NCBI RefSeq assembly: GCF_000768555.3
Contig: NZ_KN293978.2
Location: forward strand, 124,001-188,000
Length of the DNA stretch: 64,000 bases
Reading direction: 5' to 3'
Source: Roseovarius mucosus DSM 17069
GTDB lineage: Bacteria; Pseudomonadota; Alphaproteobacteria; Rhodobacterales; Rhodobacteraceae
Positions 38,119 to 47,577 of this stretch are shown one piece after another. Each line of letters opens with the position of its first letter. Position 1 is the first letter of the stretch. A program made the position numbers and the translations under genes. The notes beneath the pieces were generated by a model. The model was not told the DNA's origin. It ran no database searches and saw only the letters and a program-made list of their open reading frames with translations.

Positions 38119-39026
38119 TGCTCTTGCACCAGTGCTTGGAGGCGGGCCTCAAGCACATGGGTATAAATCTCGGTTGTGGCGACATCGGCATGGCCAAGCA
38201 GGGTCTGGATCACTCTCAGGTCGGCACCGTTGGCCAAAAGATGCGTGGCAAAGGCATGGCGCAGGGTATGCGGCGTCACCTTGTCTGGATCGACATGAGC
38301 TTTGACAGATATTTCTTTGATAAGGTTATAAAATCTGTGACGCGTCAGGTGCCCGGCCGCCCCGCCTGATGCGAAGAGATAGGGCGAGGGTTGCAGGCCT
38401 TTGGCGCGGCGCGTGCTCTCTTCGGCTTCGCGAATCGCAAGCCAGTCTGCCAGGGCCGCGCGCGCGGGCGGCGAGAGGGGCACCATACGTTCCTTGCCCC
38501 CCTTGCCGCGGACCAAGATCATGCGCGGATCGCCCCGCGCGGCGGCAAGGGGCAATGACACCAGTTCGCTCACGCGCATGCCGGTCGCATAGAGCAGGGC
38601 GATCAGGCAGGCGTTGCGGCAGCGTTCGGAGGCGGTGCGCCCGTGGGCCGGAGCACTGTCCAGCAGGCGGCTGACCTCGTCTTCGCTCAGAGTCTTCGGC
38701 AGGCGCTGCGCCTTGCCGGGCCCCTTGATGCGAATGGCAGGGTTATCCGAGCGCAACCGCTCGTCAAAGGCAAATCGGTAGAGCTGGCGGATTGCGGAGA
38801 GCCTGCGCGCCCGCGTGGCCCTTGCCAGGCCCTGCGCGTCGCAATGGATCAAATAGCGATCAATATCCGCCTGGGACAGTGTTTCCAACGAAAGCTGTTG
38901 ATTTGAAACCCAATCAACAAAGTCATTAAGATCCCGCGCATAGGCCAGAAGGGTGTTTTTCGCGGCTCCGACCTCGGCGGCTTGCGCCTCGAGAAAGAGA
39001 TCGACCCAACGTGCCGCGGCGTTCAC
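38055..39026 (-). CDS. xerD: Tyrosine recombinase XerD
   Basis: A 323-residue site-specific recombinase that resolves chromosome dimers at dif together with XerC. It has the N-terminal SAM-like DNA-binding domain (residues 1-95) and a catalytic domain with the Arg in ATGMRVSEL, Lys in GKGGKERMV, H-x-x-R in HTLRHAFATHL, the second His in LLGHADVATTEIY, and the Tyr nucleophile in that same TTEIYTHV. Neighbours (aroKB, and a hypothetical exported protein) are chromosomal housekeeping genes, so it is not a phage integrase. It begins four bases inside the end of the exported-protein gene (overlap 39023-39026). Confidence 0.95.
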   Translation of the reverse strand: MNAAARWVDLFLEAQAAEVGAAKNTLLAYARDLNDFVDWVSNQQLSLETLSQADIDRYLIHCDAQGLARATRARRLSAIRQLYRFAFDERLRSDNPAIRIKGPGKAQRLPKTLSEDEVSRLLDSAPAHGRTASERCRNACLIALLYATGMRVSELVSLPLAAARGDPRMILVRGKGGKERMVPLSPPARAALADWLAIREAEESTRRAKGLQPSPYLFASGGAAGHLTRHRFYNLIKEISVKAHVDPDKVTPHTLRHAFATHLLANGADLRVIQTLLGHADVATTEIYTHVLEARLQALVQEHHPLAQAARRKTGGKTSSEGQ

Positions 39027-40555
39027 CCGCGTGACCCCAGCAGGAGGAGTTGCAGGGCGGCGCGGCGCGCTGTGTCCTCGAGGCCCAGAGCCCGCAGCGT
39101 GGCAATCGCGCCCGGCAGGGCATCGCGGGCACGGTCGCTGTGACCGATCTGTCGGGCGGCGGCCAGGATCGCTTCGCCCAGCCGGCCGGCATCAATCAAC
39201 GCCTGATGCTCCGAAGGGGGCGTGACGCTGGCAAAGCCTGCGGCGATGGCCCCTTGAAGCGCGGTGCGCGCGGTCCCGGCAGAGGGGGTTCCAAGCGCGG
39301 TTTCAATCAGGAAGCGTTGATCCGACGACGGTGACTCGACCCGAGCGGCAGCCGTTTCGTACTGTTCCGACAATAGTGTGATTTCAAAGACTTGCGATGC
39401 GATACTCTGCGGAATCTCCGCTTCGTTCAGGCGTTCTGCGAAAAGCTCTGCGAAGATGACCTCTAGTCGTTGGTCCTGCGCGGCGCGCCAGGCTCTCGGT
39501 AGCGCCTGAACGAGATCCTGCGTGGCCCCTTCACTCAGCGCCAGATCAAGTGCTTGAACCGCCGCAACCCGATCCCAGACCCCGCCCGAGGCCGCTGGGC
39601 GGCGATCCGTGTAGAGCCCCAGGAGGCGCGAGGCGGGAATGGCGCCGGTGCGTGCCAAGCGTTCCGCCGCTTCGATTTCGGCCTTCCAGCCCGAATTGCC
39701 GCGCAGGTCGGCCATGGCGAAGGCGCGGGGCAGGTTATGCGTTGGCAGCGCGGTGCCGATGGCCTCAAACAGGCGGAACTGCAATGCCGTGATGGATTGG
39801 GGCGGTTCTGGCGGTTCCGTTACGTCGATCAATTCGGGATCAAGGTAGAGCGCAAGAAGGGTCGCATCGGTTTCCGAGAGCGTGTCGAGGGCGGTGGCGC
39901 TGTGATAGGTCAGGGCGGCAGTGTTCCAGTCGCCGGTGCGCGCCGCGCAGTAGATCCGCGCGCCGAAATCCGAGGTCAGGCGTGGTTTGCGACTAAGCAT
40001 AGCGCAGGCCGGGTCCTCTTGACCCAGCAGGAGTGACAGATCAAACCATTGATCAAAAAGAGATTTTGTCATGGGGCCGGCGCGCTCGGCCATTGCCTGA
40101 GCGGGCTCGATTGCGCCGAAGTCACGCAGGGCTTGGAGGCGCGCCTGCAAGAATGCCGCCTCTGTTCCGGCATCCAGGGGAGCATTCGCCTCGGCCAGAA
40201 GCAGGGTGTAATAGAGCGCCTGAATGGCAGGCAGTGGTTCGGACTCAAGCTGAGACAGGGCGCGTAAAAGCGTTGGAGTTGTACTTTTTTCCCAGAGGGT
40301 TACAGGCAGTCCTGTGGTGGTGCTGGGCAATAGGCCAACCGCATCGGCACGCGGCGCGTCAAGGGCAGTGACGGTTACGTTCGGCACGGTCACGGTATCG
40401 GCAGCGGGGGGTTCGGTAAGCGAGGGGCGCGGGGCGGTGGTGACAGCGGCGGTGCTGGCCTGATCCAACCAGTCGATGGCCGAGAGAGGCTGCTGCGCGA
40501 GGGCGGCACCCGTCGCGGTCAATCCCAGAAAAACTGCTGCACTAATCCGTATCAA
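39023..40555 (-). CDS. Exported helical-repeat protein of unknown function
   Basis: A 510-residue protein with a signal peptide (MIRISAAVFLGLTATGAALAQ) followed by an Ala/Leu-rich all-helical body resembling TPR/SEL-like solenoids, with no catalytic motif. Start choice matters: TTG 40555 lies eight bases after an AGGA element and places the signal peptide at the N-terminus, whereas ATG 40627 would add 24 residues read from inside the upstream small gene. The gene overlaps the upstream small-membrane-protein gene by 14 bases and the downstream xerD by four. Conserved in position next to xerD and aroK in relatives, as far as I know. Confidence 0.75.
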   Translation of the reverse strand: MIRISAAVFLGLTATGAALAQQPLSAIDWLDQASTAAVTTAPRPSLTEPPAADTVTVPNVTVTALDAPRADAVGLLPSTTTGLPVTLWEKSTTPTLLRALSQLESEPLPAIQALYYTLLLAEANAPLDAGTEAAFLQARLQALRDFGAIEPAQAMAERAGPMTKSLFDQWFDLSLLLGQEDPACAMLSRKPRLTSDFGARIYCAARTGDWNTAALTYHSATALDTLSETDATLLALYLDPELIDVTEPPEPPQSITALQFRLFEAIGTALPTHNLPRAFAMADLRGNSGWKAEIEAAERLARTGAIPASRLLGLYTDRRPAASGGVWDRVAAVQALDLALSEGATQDLVQALPRAWRAAQDQRLEVIFAELFAERLNEAEIPQSIASQVFEITLLSEQYETAAARVESPSSDQRFLIETALGTPSAGTARTALQGAIAAGFASVTPPSEHQALIDAGRLGEAILAAARQIGHSDRARDALPGAIATLRALGLEDTARRAALQLLLLGSRG

Positions 40556-40691
40556 GAATGATGTCCTGCCGAATCTCGGTCTGGTCAGGCGAGAAGTCCG
40601 CACCAAAAAAAGGCCCGATATAGGCATAGGCCACCAAGGCGATAAACCCTAGAATTGCCAGATAAATCAGCCATTTGATTAATCTTAGCAT
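40542..40691 (-). CDS. Small single-helix membrane protein (49 residues)
   Basis: A 49-residue protein with one clear membrane helix (residues 5-24: IKWLIYLAILGFIALVAYAY) and a short acidic tail that ends in IILDTD. It looks like a small membrane protein conserved in Rhodobacteraceae. A GGGATG stretch five bases upstream of the ATG supports translation. It overlaps the next gene by 14 bases, so it is probably the first cistron of an operon with the exported helical protein and xerD. Its function is unknown. Confidence 0.72.
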   Translation of the reverse strand: MLRLIKWLIYLAILGFIALVAYAYIGPFFGADFSPDQTEIRQDIILDTD

Positions 40692-40802
40692 GTCATCCCC
40701 TGCCTGTTTTGCCTGTTCTTTTTCCCAAGTTATAACTGGCCTTTTGCGCAAGATCACGTCATTGAGTGAAAAACTTTGTGAATGGGCAAGGGAGCGCCGA
40801 AA

Positions 40803-41363
40803 GTGTCGGCCAAGGGGCACTGGAAATTGGGCAAGACGGTCGTGCTGGTGGGCATGATGGGGGCAGGCAAGACGGCGGTGGGCAAGGCGCTGGCGGCCCG
40901 GATTGGCGTGCCGTTTCTCGATTCGGATGCCGAGATCGAGAAGGCCGCAAACATGGCAATTTCCGAGATATTTCAAAGAGATGGCGAGACATTCTTTCGC
41001 GCGCGAGAGACCGAGGTGATTGATCGGTTGCTGGATGGGCCAAGGGCGATCCTGTCCACCGGCGGTGGCGCATTTCTGGCCGAGCGCAACCGCGAACTGG
41101 TGGCGCGCAAGGGGGTGTCGGTCTGGCTCGATGCTGATCTTCCGCTGCTGTGGTCGCGGGTAAAAGGAAAGAATACCAGACCCTTACTGCGCACAGCTCA
41201 TCCATTCGAGACGCTGACGCAGATCTACAATGCCCGCGTGCCGATCTATCAGTTGGCCGAGATTCGGGTACGGGCGCGGCCGGAATACAGTGTCGAGGCG
41301 ATGGCCGAGCAAGTTCTTAACGCGCTCAGCACGCGCAAGGAGCTATTGGAGTGGGTGGAATGA
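40803..41363 (+). CDS. aroK: Shikimate kinase
   Basis: A 186-residue P-loop kinase that phosphorylates shikimate in aromatic amino-acid synthesis. Walker A GMMGAGKTAVG, the shikimate-binding DSD (FLDSDAEIE), FR in ETFFRARE, and STGGGAFL are all present. The GTG at 40803 has a strong AAGGGAG element eight bases upstream, whereas the ATG at 40782 has none; the ATG start would add seven residues. The stop overlaps the aroB ATG (ATGA), the usual aroKB arrangement. Confidence 0.95.
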   Translation: MSAKGHWKLGKTVVLVGMMGAGKTAVGKALAARIGVPFLDSDAEIEKAANMAISEIFQRDGETFFRARETEVIDRLLDGPRAILSTGGGAFLAERNRELVARKGVSVWLDADLPLLWSRVKGKNTRPLLRTAHPFETLTQIYNARVPIYQLAEIRVRARPEYSVEAMAEQVLNALSTRKELLEWVE

Positions 41364-42478
41364 CCGAAATCGTGCATGTAGGCCTGCCGGGACGGGAGTA
41401 TGATATTCATATCGGGCCGGGTCTGTTGCGGCAGGCTGGTGCGCTGATTGGGCCGCTCTTGCGACGTCCGCGCGTGGCGATCGTGACCGATGCCACAGTG
41501 GGGCCGCTGCATCTGGAGACGCTCTGCAAAGGCTTGGAGTTGAAAGGGATTTCCTCGGTTTCTCTAACGCTTCCGGCGGGCGAGGCGACTAAATCCTGGC
41601 CGCATTTCGAGCGGGTGGTCGAATGGTTGCTCGAAGAGAAGGTCGAGCGTAACGATGTGGTGGTTGCGTTTGGCGGCGGCGTGATCGGCGATCTGGTGGG
41701 CTTTGCGGCGGCAGTGCTGCGGCGGGGCGTGCGGTTTGTTCAGGTTCCCACGAGTTTGCTGGCGCAGGTGGACAGTTCGGTGGGGGGAAAGACGGGGATC
41801 AACGCGCCGCAGGGCAAGAACCTGATCGGGGCGTTTCACCAACCGAGCCTGGTTCTGGCTGATACCGAGGTCTTGGGCACGCTGACAGAACGGGACTACC
41901 TTGCGGGATACGGCGAGGTCGCCAAATACGGGCTTCTTGGAGATAGTGACTTTTTTCAATGGCTTGAAAGCAATGCTTCACGCGCTGCGTCGGGCGATAT
42001 GGCGGCGAGAATTCATTTGGTCAAGCGCTCGGTCGAGATGAAAGCCGAGATCGTGACGCGCGACGAGACCGAGCAGGGTGACAGGGCGTTGCTCAATCTG
42101 GGGCATACATTTTGTCATGCACTGGAGTCGGCCACACACTATGATGGGTCGCGGCTCTTGCATGGGGAAGGGGTGGCGATTGGCTGTGCGCTCGCGTTCG
42201 AGGTGTCGGCGCGGCTTGGCCTGTGCTCGCAAGAAGACCCGAGCCGGGTGCGGGCGCATTTTCGCGACATGAAGATGAAGGTTGATCTATCTGATATATC
42301 AGGAGATTTGCCGGATGCCGATGGGCTGATCGCGCTCATGGGGCAGGATAAAAAGGTTGTTGATGGCAAGCTGCGCTTTATCCTTGCGCGCGGGATCGGG
42401 GAGGCGTTCATCACCTCGGATGTGCCGCCGGAGGCGGTGCGTGACGTGCTGAAAGAGGCGCTGCGCGGGCGGGGGTGA
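41360..42478 (+). CDS. aroB: 3-dehydroquinate synthase
   Basis: A 372-residue NAD- and metal-dependent enzyme that cyclises DAHP to 3-dehydroquinate. The motifs are AFGGGVIGDLVGFAAAVLRRGV (NAD binding), SLLAQVDSSVGGKTGIN, LIGAFHQP, GYGEVAKYGLL, and the metal-binding residues in LNLGHTFCHALE. Length is normal. The ATG at 41360 overlaps the aroK stop; upstream codons (GTG 41351) are less likely. A long hairpin follows in the 61-base gap before the convergent tyrS. Confidence 0.97.
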   Translation: MTEIVHVGLPGREYDIHIGPGLLRQAGALIGPLLRRPRVAIVTDATVGPLHLETLCKGLELKGISSVSLTLPAGEATKSWPHFERVVEWLLEEKVERNDVVVAFGGGVIGDLVGFAAAVLRRGVRFVQVPTSLLAQVDSSVGGKTGINAPQGKNLIGAFHQPSLVLADTEVLGTLTERDYLAGYGEVAKYGLLGDSDFFQWLESNASRAASGDMAARIHLVKRSVEMKAEIVTRDETEQGDRALLNLGHTFCHALESATHYDGSRLLHGEGVAIGCALAFEVSARLGLCSQEDPSRVRAHFRDMKMKVDLSDISGDLPDADGLIALMGQDKKVVDGKLRFILARGIGEAFITSDVPPEAVRDVLKEALRGRG

Positions 42479-42484
42479 CCCTTA

Positions 42485-42522
42485 CGGACCTTACAAATCG
42501 TAAGCTGATTTTGTAAGGTCCG
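42485..42522. terminator. Bidirectional hairpin between aroB and tyrS
   Basis: A perfect 13-base-pair stem (42485-42497 with 42510-42522) with a 12-base loop. There is no long T run on either side, so termination would be partly rho-dependent. It lies seven bases past aroB and 18 bases past the convergent tyrS stop. Confidence 0.7.
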
Positions 42523-42539
42523 GGGTTCGAATTTGCCCC

Positions 42540-43793
42540 TCAATCGGACAGCTTGACGAGCGCATGACGTTTCTTGCCCGCCGACAGCTTGATCGGCGAT
42601 TGGAGGGCGGCGGCGTCGATCATCAGGCCTGCGTCGGTTAACGGTTCGTCATCCAGACGCGCGCCGTTTTCAGTAATGAGGCGCTTGGCCTCTTTGCCGG
42701 ATTTGGCAAGTCCGGCGCGCACGATGAGTTGCACGATGGAAATTCCCTCGGACACTTCCTCGGCGGTCACCTCGACGGTGGGGAGATCGTCGCCCACGCC
42801 ACCCCGCTCGAACACCTCGCGGGCGGTAGCCTCGGCTGCCGCTGCCGCCTCTGCCCCATGCAGGAGGGTTGTGACCTCATTGGCGAGAATGATCTTGGCG
42901 GCGTTGATCTCGGAGCCTTCCAGAGCGCCAAGGCGCTCGCATTCCTCGATCGGCAATTCGGTGTAGAGTTTGAGGAAGCGCCCGGTGTCGGCGTCGGTGG
43001 TGTTGCGCCAGAACTGCCAGAATTCATACGGGCTGAGCATGTCGGCCGAAAGCCAGACCGCGCCGCCCGCCGATTTGCCCATCTTGCGCCCGTCCGAGGT
43101 GGTCAGAAGCGGCGAGGTGAGGCCGAACACCTCGTGGTCGATCACGCGGCGGGTGAGGTCGATGCCGTTGATGATATTGCCCCATTGATCCGAGCCGCCC
43201 ATCTGCAGGACGCAGCCGTGACGGCGGTTCAATTCAAGGAAATCATAGGCTTGCAGGATCATGTAGTTGAACTCGAGGAACGACAGCGATTGCTCGCGGT
43301 CGAGGCGCGATTTCACCGATTCAAAGCTGAGCATCCGGTTTACTGAGAAATGCCGCCCGATGTCGCGCAGGAATTCGAGGTAATTGAGCCCGTCGAGCCA
43401 TTCGGCGTTGTTGAGCATCATGGCATCCTGCGGCCCGTCGCCATAGGCGAGGTAGCGTGCAAAGACGCGATTCATGCCGGCGATATTCTCGTCGATCTGC
43501 GCAGGCGAGAGCAGCGGGCGTTCATCCGAGCGGAACGAGGGATCGCCCACCTTGGTGGTGCCGCCGCCCATGAGCGTGATGGGGCGGTGCCCGGTCTTTT
43601 GCAGCCAGCGGAGCATCATGATGTTGAGCAGGTGCCCGACATGCAGAGATTTTGCCGTGGCGTCGTAGCCGATATAGGCGGTGACGGTTCCAGCCTGCAG
43701 CGCCTCGTCCAAACCCTGATAATCCGTGCAGTCGGCGAGATAGCCGCGCGACGTCATCACGTTCAGGAAATCGGATTTGGGGCGATAGGTCAT
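42540..43793 (-). CDS. tyrS: Tyrosyl-tRNA synthetase
   Basis: A 417-residue class I synthetase that charges tRNA-Tyr. The class signature HVGHLL stands in for [15 protein letters not shown] forms the tyrosine pocket, and [10 protein letters not shown] stands in for KMSKS. The C-terminal S4-like RNA-binding domain (from about residue 350: [21 protein letters not shown]) closes the protein. The ATG at 43793 gives [13 protein letters not shown]; longer upstream frames run antisense through anmK and are rejected. It is divergent from anmK, with 63 bases between starts. Confidence 0.97.
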   Translation of the reverse strand: MTYRPKSDFLNVMTSRGYLADCTDYQGLDEALQAGTVTAYIGYDATAKSLHVGHLLNIMMLRWLQKTGHRPITLMGGGTTKVGDPSFRSDERPLLSPAQIDENIAGMNRVFARYLAYGDGPQDAMMLNNAEWLDGLNYLEFLRDIGRHFSVNRMLSFESVKSRLDREQSLSFLEFNYMILQAYDFLELNRRHGCVLQMGGSDQWGNIINGIDLTRRVIDHEVFGLTSPLLTTSDGRKMGKSAGGAVWLSADMLSPYEFWQFWRNTTDADTGRFLKLYTELPIEECERLGALEGSEINAAKIILANEVTTLLHGAEAAAAAEATAREVFERGGVGDDLPTVEVTAEEVSEGISIVQLIVRAGLAKSGKEAKRLITENGARLDDEPLTDAGLMIDAAALQSPIKLSAGKKRHALVKLSD

Positions 43794-43856
43794 AATGCTT
43801 GTCCCGGCTTGGTTTGCGCGGCATGTATATGCAGTCGGTGGGCAAAGGAAAAGGCC

Positions 43857-44957
43857 ATGTTGAAGGCGGAGCGCCTCTGGGCGTTGGGGGCGATGTCGGG
43901 CACCTCGTTGGATGGGGTGGATGCGGCCATGGTCGAGACCGATGGCGAGACGATTTTTGCCTTTGGCCCAACCGCTTATCGTGGATACTCCGCCGAGGAG
44001 CAGGCGGTTTTGTCTGCCGCCTTGGGGAAGTGGCCGGGCGAGGATCTGGAAGAGGCGCAAGCGCTGGTTGAGCGCGCGCATCTGGAGGTTCTGAGCCAGT
44101 TCGAGGGCGCGGCGCTGGTGGGGTTTCACGGGCAGACGCTGGCGCATGAGCCGCGCGGGCGGGGCACGCATCAGTTGGGCGATGGCGCGGCCTTGGCCGA
44201 GGGGCTGGGCCTGCCGGTGGTCTGGGATTTTCGCAGCGCGGATATTCGGCTGGGGGGCGAGGGCGCGCCGCTGGCCCCGTTTTTCCATTTCGCCTGTGCC
44301 AAGTGGATCGGGGCTGAGGAGCCGCTGGCGTTTCTGAACCTTGGCGGGGTCGGGAATATCACCTGGCTTGATCCGAAGTTTGCGCGGCCAGAGGAGCCGG
44401 GGGCCATTCTGGCCTTTGATACCGGGCCAGCCAATGCGCCGATCAACGATCTGATGCTGGCGCGGCGCGGAGAGGCGTTTGACCGCGATGGCGCCTTGGC
44501 GCGACAGGGCGAGGTGGCGCAAGGGGCGTTGGAGCTGTTCCTGGATGAGCCCTATTTCCTGCGGATGCCGCCCAAGTCGCTGGATCGGGACACATTCGCC
44601 GACATGATCGGATTGGTGGGCGAGTTGGGCGATGCGGATGCGGTGGCGACGCTGACCGGCATGGCGGCGGCGGCGGTCCTGCGCGGGATGGAGCATTGCC
44701 CGCGCCCGCCCGCACGCTTGCTGGTGACGGGCGGCGGGCGGCATAACGCCGTGATGATGCAGATGCTGCGCGCGGCCCTCGATTGCCCGGTGGAGCCGGT
44801 CGAGGCGGTGGGGCTCGATGGGGATATGCTGGAGGCGCAGGCCTTTGCCTATCTGGCGGTGCGGGTGGCGCGGGGACTGCCTACGTCCTGCGCCAGCACC
44901 ACGGGGGTGCGCGCCGCCGTGTCGGGCGGGACAATCAGTCGGGTGGAGGGGCGGTGA
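43857..44957 (+). CDS. anmK: Anhydro-N-acetylmuramic acid kinase
   Basis: A 366-residue sugar kinase of the ASKHA fold that recycles anhydro-MurNAc from cell-wall turnover into MurNAc-6-phosphate. The ATP-binding loop is [15 protein letters not shown]. Further signatures are [41 protein letters not shown], and [21 protein letters not shown] precedes the ATG. The stop overlaps the next start (TGATG), which couples it to the racemase-family gene. Together with the PBP and amidase genes elsewhere in the window it belongs to peptidoglycan metabolism. Confidence 0.96.
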   Translation: MLKAERLWALGAMSGTSLDGVDAAMVETDGETIFAFGPTAYRGYSAEEQAVLSAALGKWPGEDLEEAQALVERAHLEVLSQFEGAALVGFHGQTLAHEPRGRGTHQLGDGAALAEGLGLPVVWDFRSADIRLGGEGAPLAPFFHFACAKWIGAEEPLAFLNLGGVGNITWLDPKFARPEEPGAILAFDTGPANAPINDLMLARRGEAFDRDGALARQGEVAQGALELFLDEPYFLRMPPKSLDRDTFADMIGLVGELGDADAVATLTGMAAAAVLRGMEHCPRPPARLLVTGGGRHNAVMMQMLRAALDCPVEPVEAVGLDGDMLEAQAFAYLAVRVARGLPTSCASTTGVRAAVSGGTISRVEGR

Positions 44958-45709
44958 TGGAATATGATCTGGACGGTGGAGCGGGGTCCGGGCTGCGGCT
45001 TGGGATGATCGTGCTCAGCACCGATGAAACGGTGGAATACGAGGCGCGGATGACGCTGGCGGGGCGGGATGTGAACCTGCTGCACGCGCGTATTCCGGCG
45101 CAGGCCGATGTGACGCCCGAGGATCTGGCGCGCATGGCGCCCGAGATGACGCGCACGGCGGCGCTCTTGCCGCGCGGGTTGCAGGCAGTGGCCTACGCCT
45201 GCACCTCGGGGGCGACGATCATCGGATCGGACGAGGTGGCGCGGCTGATCCATCTGGCGCATCCCGGCGTGCCGGTCACGAACCCGCTGAGCGCCGTGAT
45301 CGCGGCGCTGCATCGGTTGCAGGTGCGGCGCATCGCGATGGTCACGCCCTATGTGCGCGAGGTGAGCGGGCCGATGGCGGCGGCGCTTGGCGCGGCGGGG
45401 ATCGAAGTGATCCATGCGGTCAGTTTCGGGCAGAAAGAGGATTGGACCGTGGCGCGCATCAGTGAGGCCAGCACGCGGCGGGCCATGCTGGAGGCGGCGC
45501 GCGTGCCGGGGGTGGAGGCGGTTTTCGCCAGTTGCACCAATTTGCGCACCTTCGGCGTGATCGGGGCGGTGGAGGCGGAATTGGGCCTGCCGGTCGTCAC
45601 CTCAAATCAGGCACTCTTGTGGGATATGTTGCGCCGGGCCGGGGCCGATGCGCGGGGATGGGGGCCGGGGCGGCTCTTTGCGATGGAACATGGAAAGATC
45701 GACGCATGA
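44957..45709 (+). CDS. Aspartate/glutamate racemase superfamily protein (maleate isomerase/EutA-like)
   Basis: A 250-residue enzyme with two conserved Cys, YACTSGA (Cys82) and FASCTNL (Cys193), the catalytic pair of this superfamily. The length and Cys spacing are like those of maleate cis-trans isomerase, arylmalonate decarboxylase and the EutA-type proteins; the exact reaction is not known. The start overlaps the anmK stop by one base and the end overlaps the PLP-enzyme start by four bases (ATGA), so three genes form one operon. It could racemise or isomerise a small acid that feeds the adjacent lyase. Confidence 0.85.
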   Translation: MEYDLDGGAGSGLRLGMIVLSTDETVEYEARMTLAGRDVNLLHARIPAQADVTPEDLARMAPEMTRTAALLPRGLQAVAYACTSGATIIGSDEVARLIHLAHPGVPVTNPLSAVIAALHRLQVRRIAMVTPYVREVSGPMAAALGAAGIEVIHAVSFGQKEDWTVARISEASTRRAMLEAARVPGVEAVFASCTNLRTFGVIGAVEAELGLPVVTSNQALLWDMLRRAGADARGWGPGRLFAMEHGKIDA

Positions 45710-46848
45710 AGAATGAACCGCTGAAACCCGCAACGATTGCCGCGCAGGCGGCGGGGGCCAAGGACACGGCGACAGGCGGCGTGGTGCCGGGCATCTCGCT
45801 GGCCACGACCTATACGCGGGGTGCAGACTATGCGTTGCTGCGGCCTGACAACATGTATGGGCGCGATCAGAATGACACGGTGCGGCAGGCCGAAGAGGTG
45901 ATCCGGCAGTTGGAGGGGGCGGCGGCGACGCTGCTCTTTCCCAGCGGCATGGCGGCGGTGGCGGCGGTGTTTCGCGCACTGCCCAGTGGCGCGCGGGTGG
46001 TGATGCAGACCGGCATCTATTGGGGCACGCTGAAATGGGTGCGGGCCTATTGTGTGCGCCGCGCGATCCTGCTGGATGAGATCGACGCGTCGGACCCGGC
46101 GGCCCTGGCGGCGGCGTGCCGGTCTTCGGCGGATATGGTCTGGATCGAGACCCCGTCGAACCCGTGGCTGAAAACGGTCGAGATCGCCACAGCGGCGGGG
46201 ATGGCGCATAAGGCGGGGGCCATTCTGGTGGTCGATGGCACGGCGGCGACGCCGGTGCTGACGCGGGCGCTGGATCTGGGGGCGGACATTGTGATGCATT
46301 CGGGCACCAAGGCGCTGAACGGGCATTCGGATGTGTTGGCGGGGGTGCTGTCCTGCCGTGAGCCGGGCACTGCGATGTGGCAAGAGATCGTGACCGACCG
46401 GCATGATGCGGGGGCGGTGATGGGGCCGTTCGAGGCGTGGCTCTTGATGCGGGGGATGCGCACGCTGCCGCTCAGGATGGAGCGGATGTGCGAGAATGCG
46501 CTGGCCGTGGCCAGATATCTGGAGGGGCATGCGCAGGTCGAGACGGTGCTTTACCCCGGATTGGAGAGTCATGCGGGCCATGCCATTGCCACGCGGCAGA
46601 TGTGCGGCGGCTATGGCTATCTGCTGTCTGCGGTGGTGGCTGGCGGGCGCGAGCGGGCGTTGCAGGTGGCGGGGCGGTTGCAGCTTTTGCATCGCGCGAC
46701 ATCGCTGGGCGGGGTCGAGAGCCTGGTGGAGCATCGCCATACGATCGAGCCGCATACGGGCATCCCCGAGGGGCTGTTGCGGTTTTCGGTGGGAATCGAG
46801 GATGCGGGCGACCTGATCGCCGATCTGGCGCAGGCGCTGGATGGGTAG
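45706..46848 (+). CDS. PLP-dependent Cys/Met metabolism enzyme (cystathionine beta-lyase-like)
   Basis: A 380-residue fold-type I PLP enzyme of the MetC/MetB family. The PLP Lys is in MHSGTKALNGHSD (Lys202), the Asp partner in VVDGTAA, and the phosphate-binding loop around FPSGMAAVAAV. The C-terminal pattern LHRATSLGGVESLVEHRHT is typical of cystathionine lyases and gamma-synthases; the start of the protein lacks the usual targeting residues for homocysteine thiolation. It is coupled to the racemase-family gene, which suggests a specific amino-acid conversion rather than standard methionine synthesis. Confidence 0.88.
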   Translation: MKNEPLKPATIAAQAAGAKDTATGGVVPGISLATTYTRGADYALLRPDNMYGRDQNDTVRQAEEVIRQLEGAAATLLFPSGMAAVAAVFRALPSGARVVMQTGIYWGTLKWVRAYCVRRAILLDEIDASDPAALAAACRSSADMVWIETPSNPWLKTVEIATAAGMAHKAGAILVVDGTAATPVLTRALDLGADIVMHSGTKALNGHSDVLAGVLSCREPGTAMWQEIVTDRHDAGAVMGPFEAWLLMRGMRTLPLRMERMCENALAVARYLEGHAQVETVLYPGLESHAGHAIATRQMCGGYGYLLSAVVAGGRERALQVAGRLQLLHRATSLGGVESLVEHRHTIEPHTGIPEGLLRFSVGIEDAGDLIADLAQALDG

Positions 46849-46871
46849 GGGTGTTTGAGGCGACTGAATGG

Positions 46872-47012
46872 GGTCCCGGGTCAAGCCCGGGACGGGTTAG
46901 GGAATGGTGAGGTCCCGGGTCAAGCCCGGCACGAGTGCGGATGGGGCACGCCCCGGCCTTGAGCCGGGGCCTTGTGCCTTGGGTTTGCGAGGTCCCGGGT
47001 CAAGCCCGGGAC
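46872..47012. repeat. Cluster of four palindromic repeats (REP-like) between convergent operons
   Basis: Three copies of GGTCCCGGGTCAAGCCCGGGAC, one with a single change, at 46872-46893, 46911-46932 and 46991-47012, and one related palindrome in the other orientation (GCCCCGGCCTTGAGCCGGGGC at 46950-46970). Start-to-start spacings are 39, 39 and 41 bases. Each can form a strong GC hairpin. They separate the convergent PLP-lyase and sox operons and may terminate or protect both transcripts. Confidence 0.9.
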
Positions 47013-47016
47013 GAGG

Positions 47017-47577
47017 TTAGTGCGCCGAGCGGATTGCGGTTAGCAGCGCGTGGTGCAGCGAACCGGCTGAAGAGCGGGGGCCGATCACCGAGATGTGGCG
47101 CGGGCTGTGGCAGAGCAGAAAGCAGCCCATATGTTCGACCGCTGCGCGCTGCGCCTCTCCGCCGGTAAAGGCGCGGGTGTTGGCGTTGGTGAGGCGCTCA
47201 AAGACATCGGCCAGCCCGTCCCCGCTGAGATCGAAACGGCACCATGCGCCGGTCTGGTCGGTGACGCTGGCGGAGCCTTTGGCCTCTGCCTTGATCCGTT
47301 CTGCCAGATCTTCGTGGCTGTCAATCGGCGCGTCCAGCATCCATTGATCGGGTCCCATCCAGAAGGCCATGAGGGTCTCGCCGCCCATACGGGCGGGGCC
47401 GGGGGCCTGGGCACCGATCAGCGACGCGACCAGCGCGTTGGCCTGCGCCTCGTGTCCAAGGCGGGCCGCGACGGAGGCCAGCGCGCGGTCGGTGACTTCG
47501 GTCAGGGTCACGGGACCGTGGCTGTCGATACGGGGACGGGTGGCCCCAAGCGGGCTGATGGCGATGAGATCATGCAC
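47017..47577 (-). CDS. soxG: Sarcosine oxidase-type gamma subunit
   Basis: A 186-residue subunit of the heterotetrameric sarcosine oxidase family, with GcvT-like folate-domain sequence. The segment WMGPDQWMLDAP is the typical GcvT pattern, then SVTDQTGAWCRFDLSG and CFLLCHSPRHI. The GTG at 47577 has an AAGGAG element ten bases upstream and overlaps the alpha subunit by eight bases; an ATG at 47640 would lie well inside soxA. It is last in the soxBDAG-type operon. Confidence 0.9.
   Translation of the reverse strand: MHDLIAISPLGATRPRIDSHGPVTLTEVTDRALASVAARLGHEAQANALVASLIGAQAPGPARMGGETLMAFWMGPDQWMLDAPIDSHEDLAERIKAEAKGSASVTDQTGAWCRFDLSGDGLADVFERLTNANTRAFTGGEAQRAAVEHMGCFLLCHSPRHISVIGPRSSAGSLHHALLTAIRSAH

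Noticed and set aside
38055-39026. Possible phage or island integrase
   Set aside because: The tyrosine recombinase is surrounded by housekeeping genes and matches XerD; no attachment site or cargo is seen.
42510-42545. tRNA-like stretch GGGGTTCGAAT after a hairpin
   Set aside because: It resembles a T loop, but the following bases do not pair to make a T stem and no acceptor or anticodon arm exists.
43794-44744. Extension of tyrS upstream to 44744
   Set aside because: The extra 317 codons are antisense to anmK, whereas the ATG at 43793 gives a normal 417-residue synthetase.
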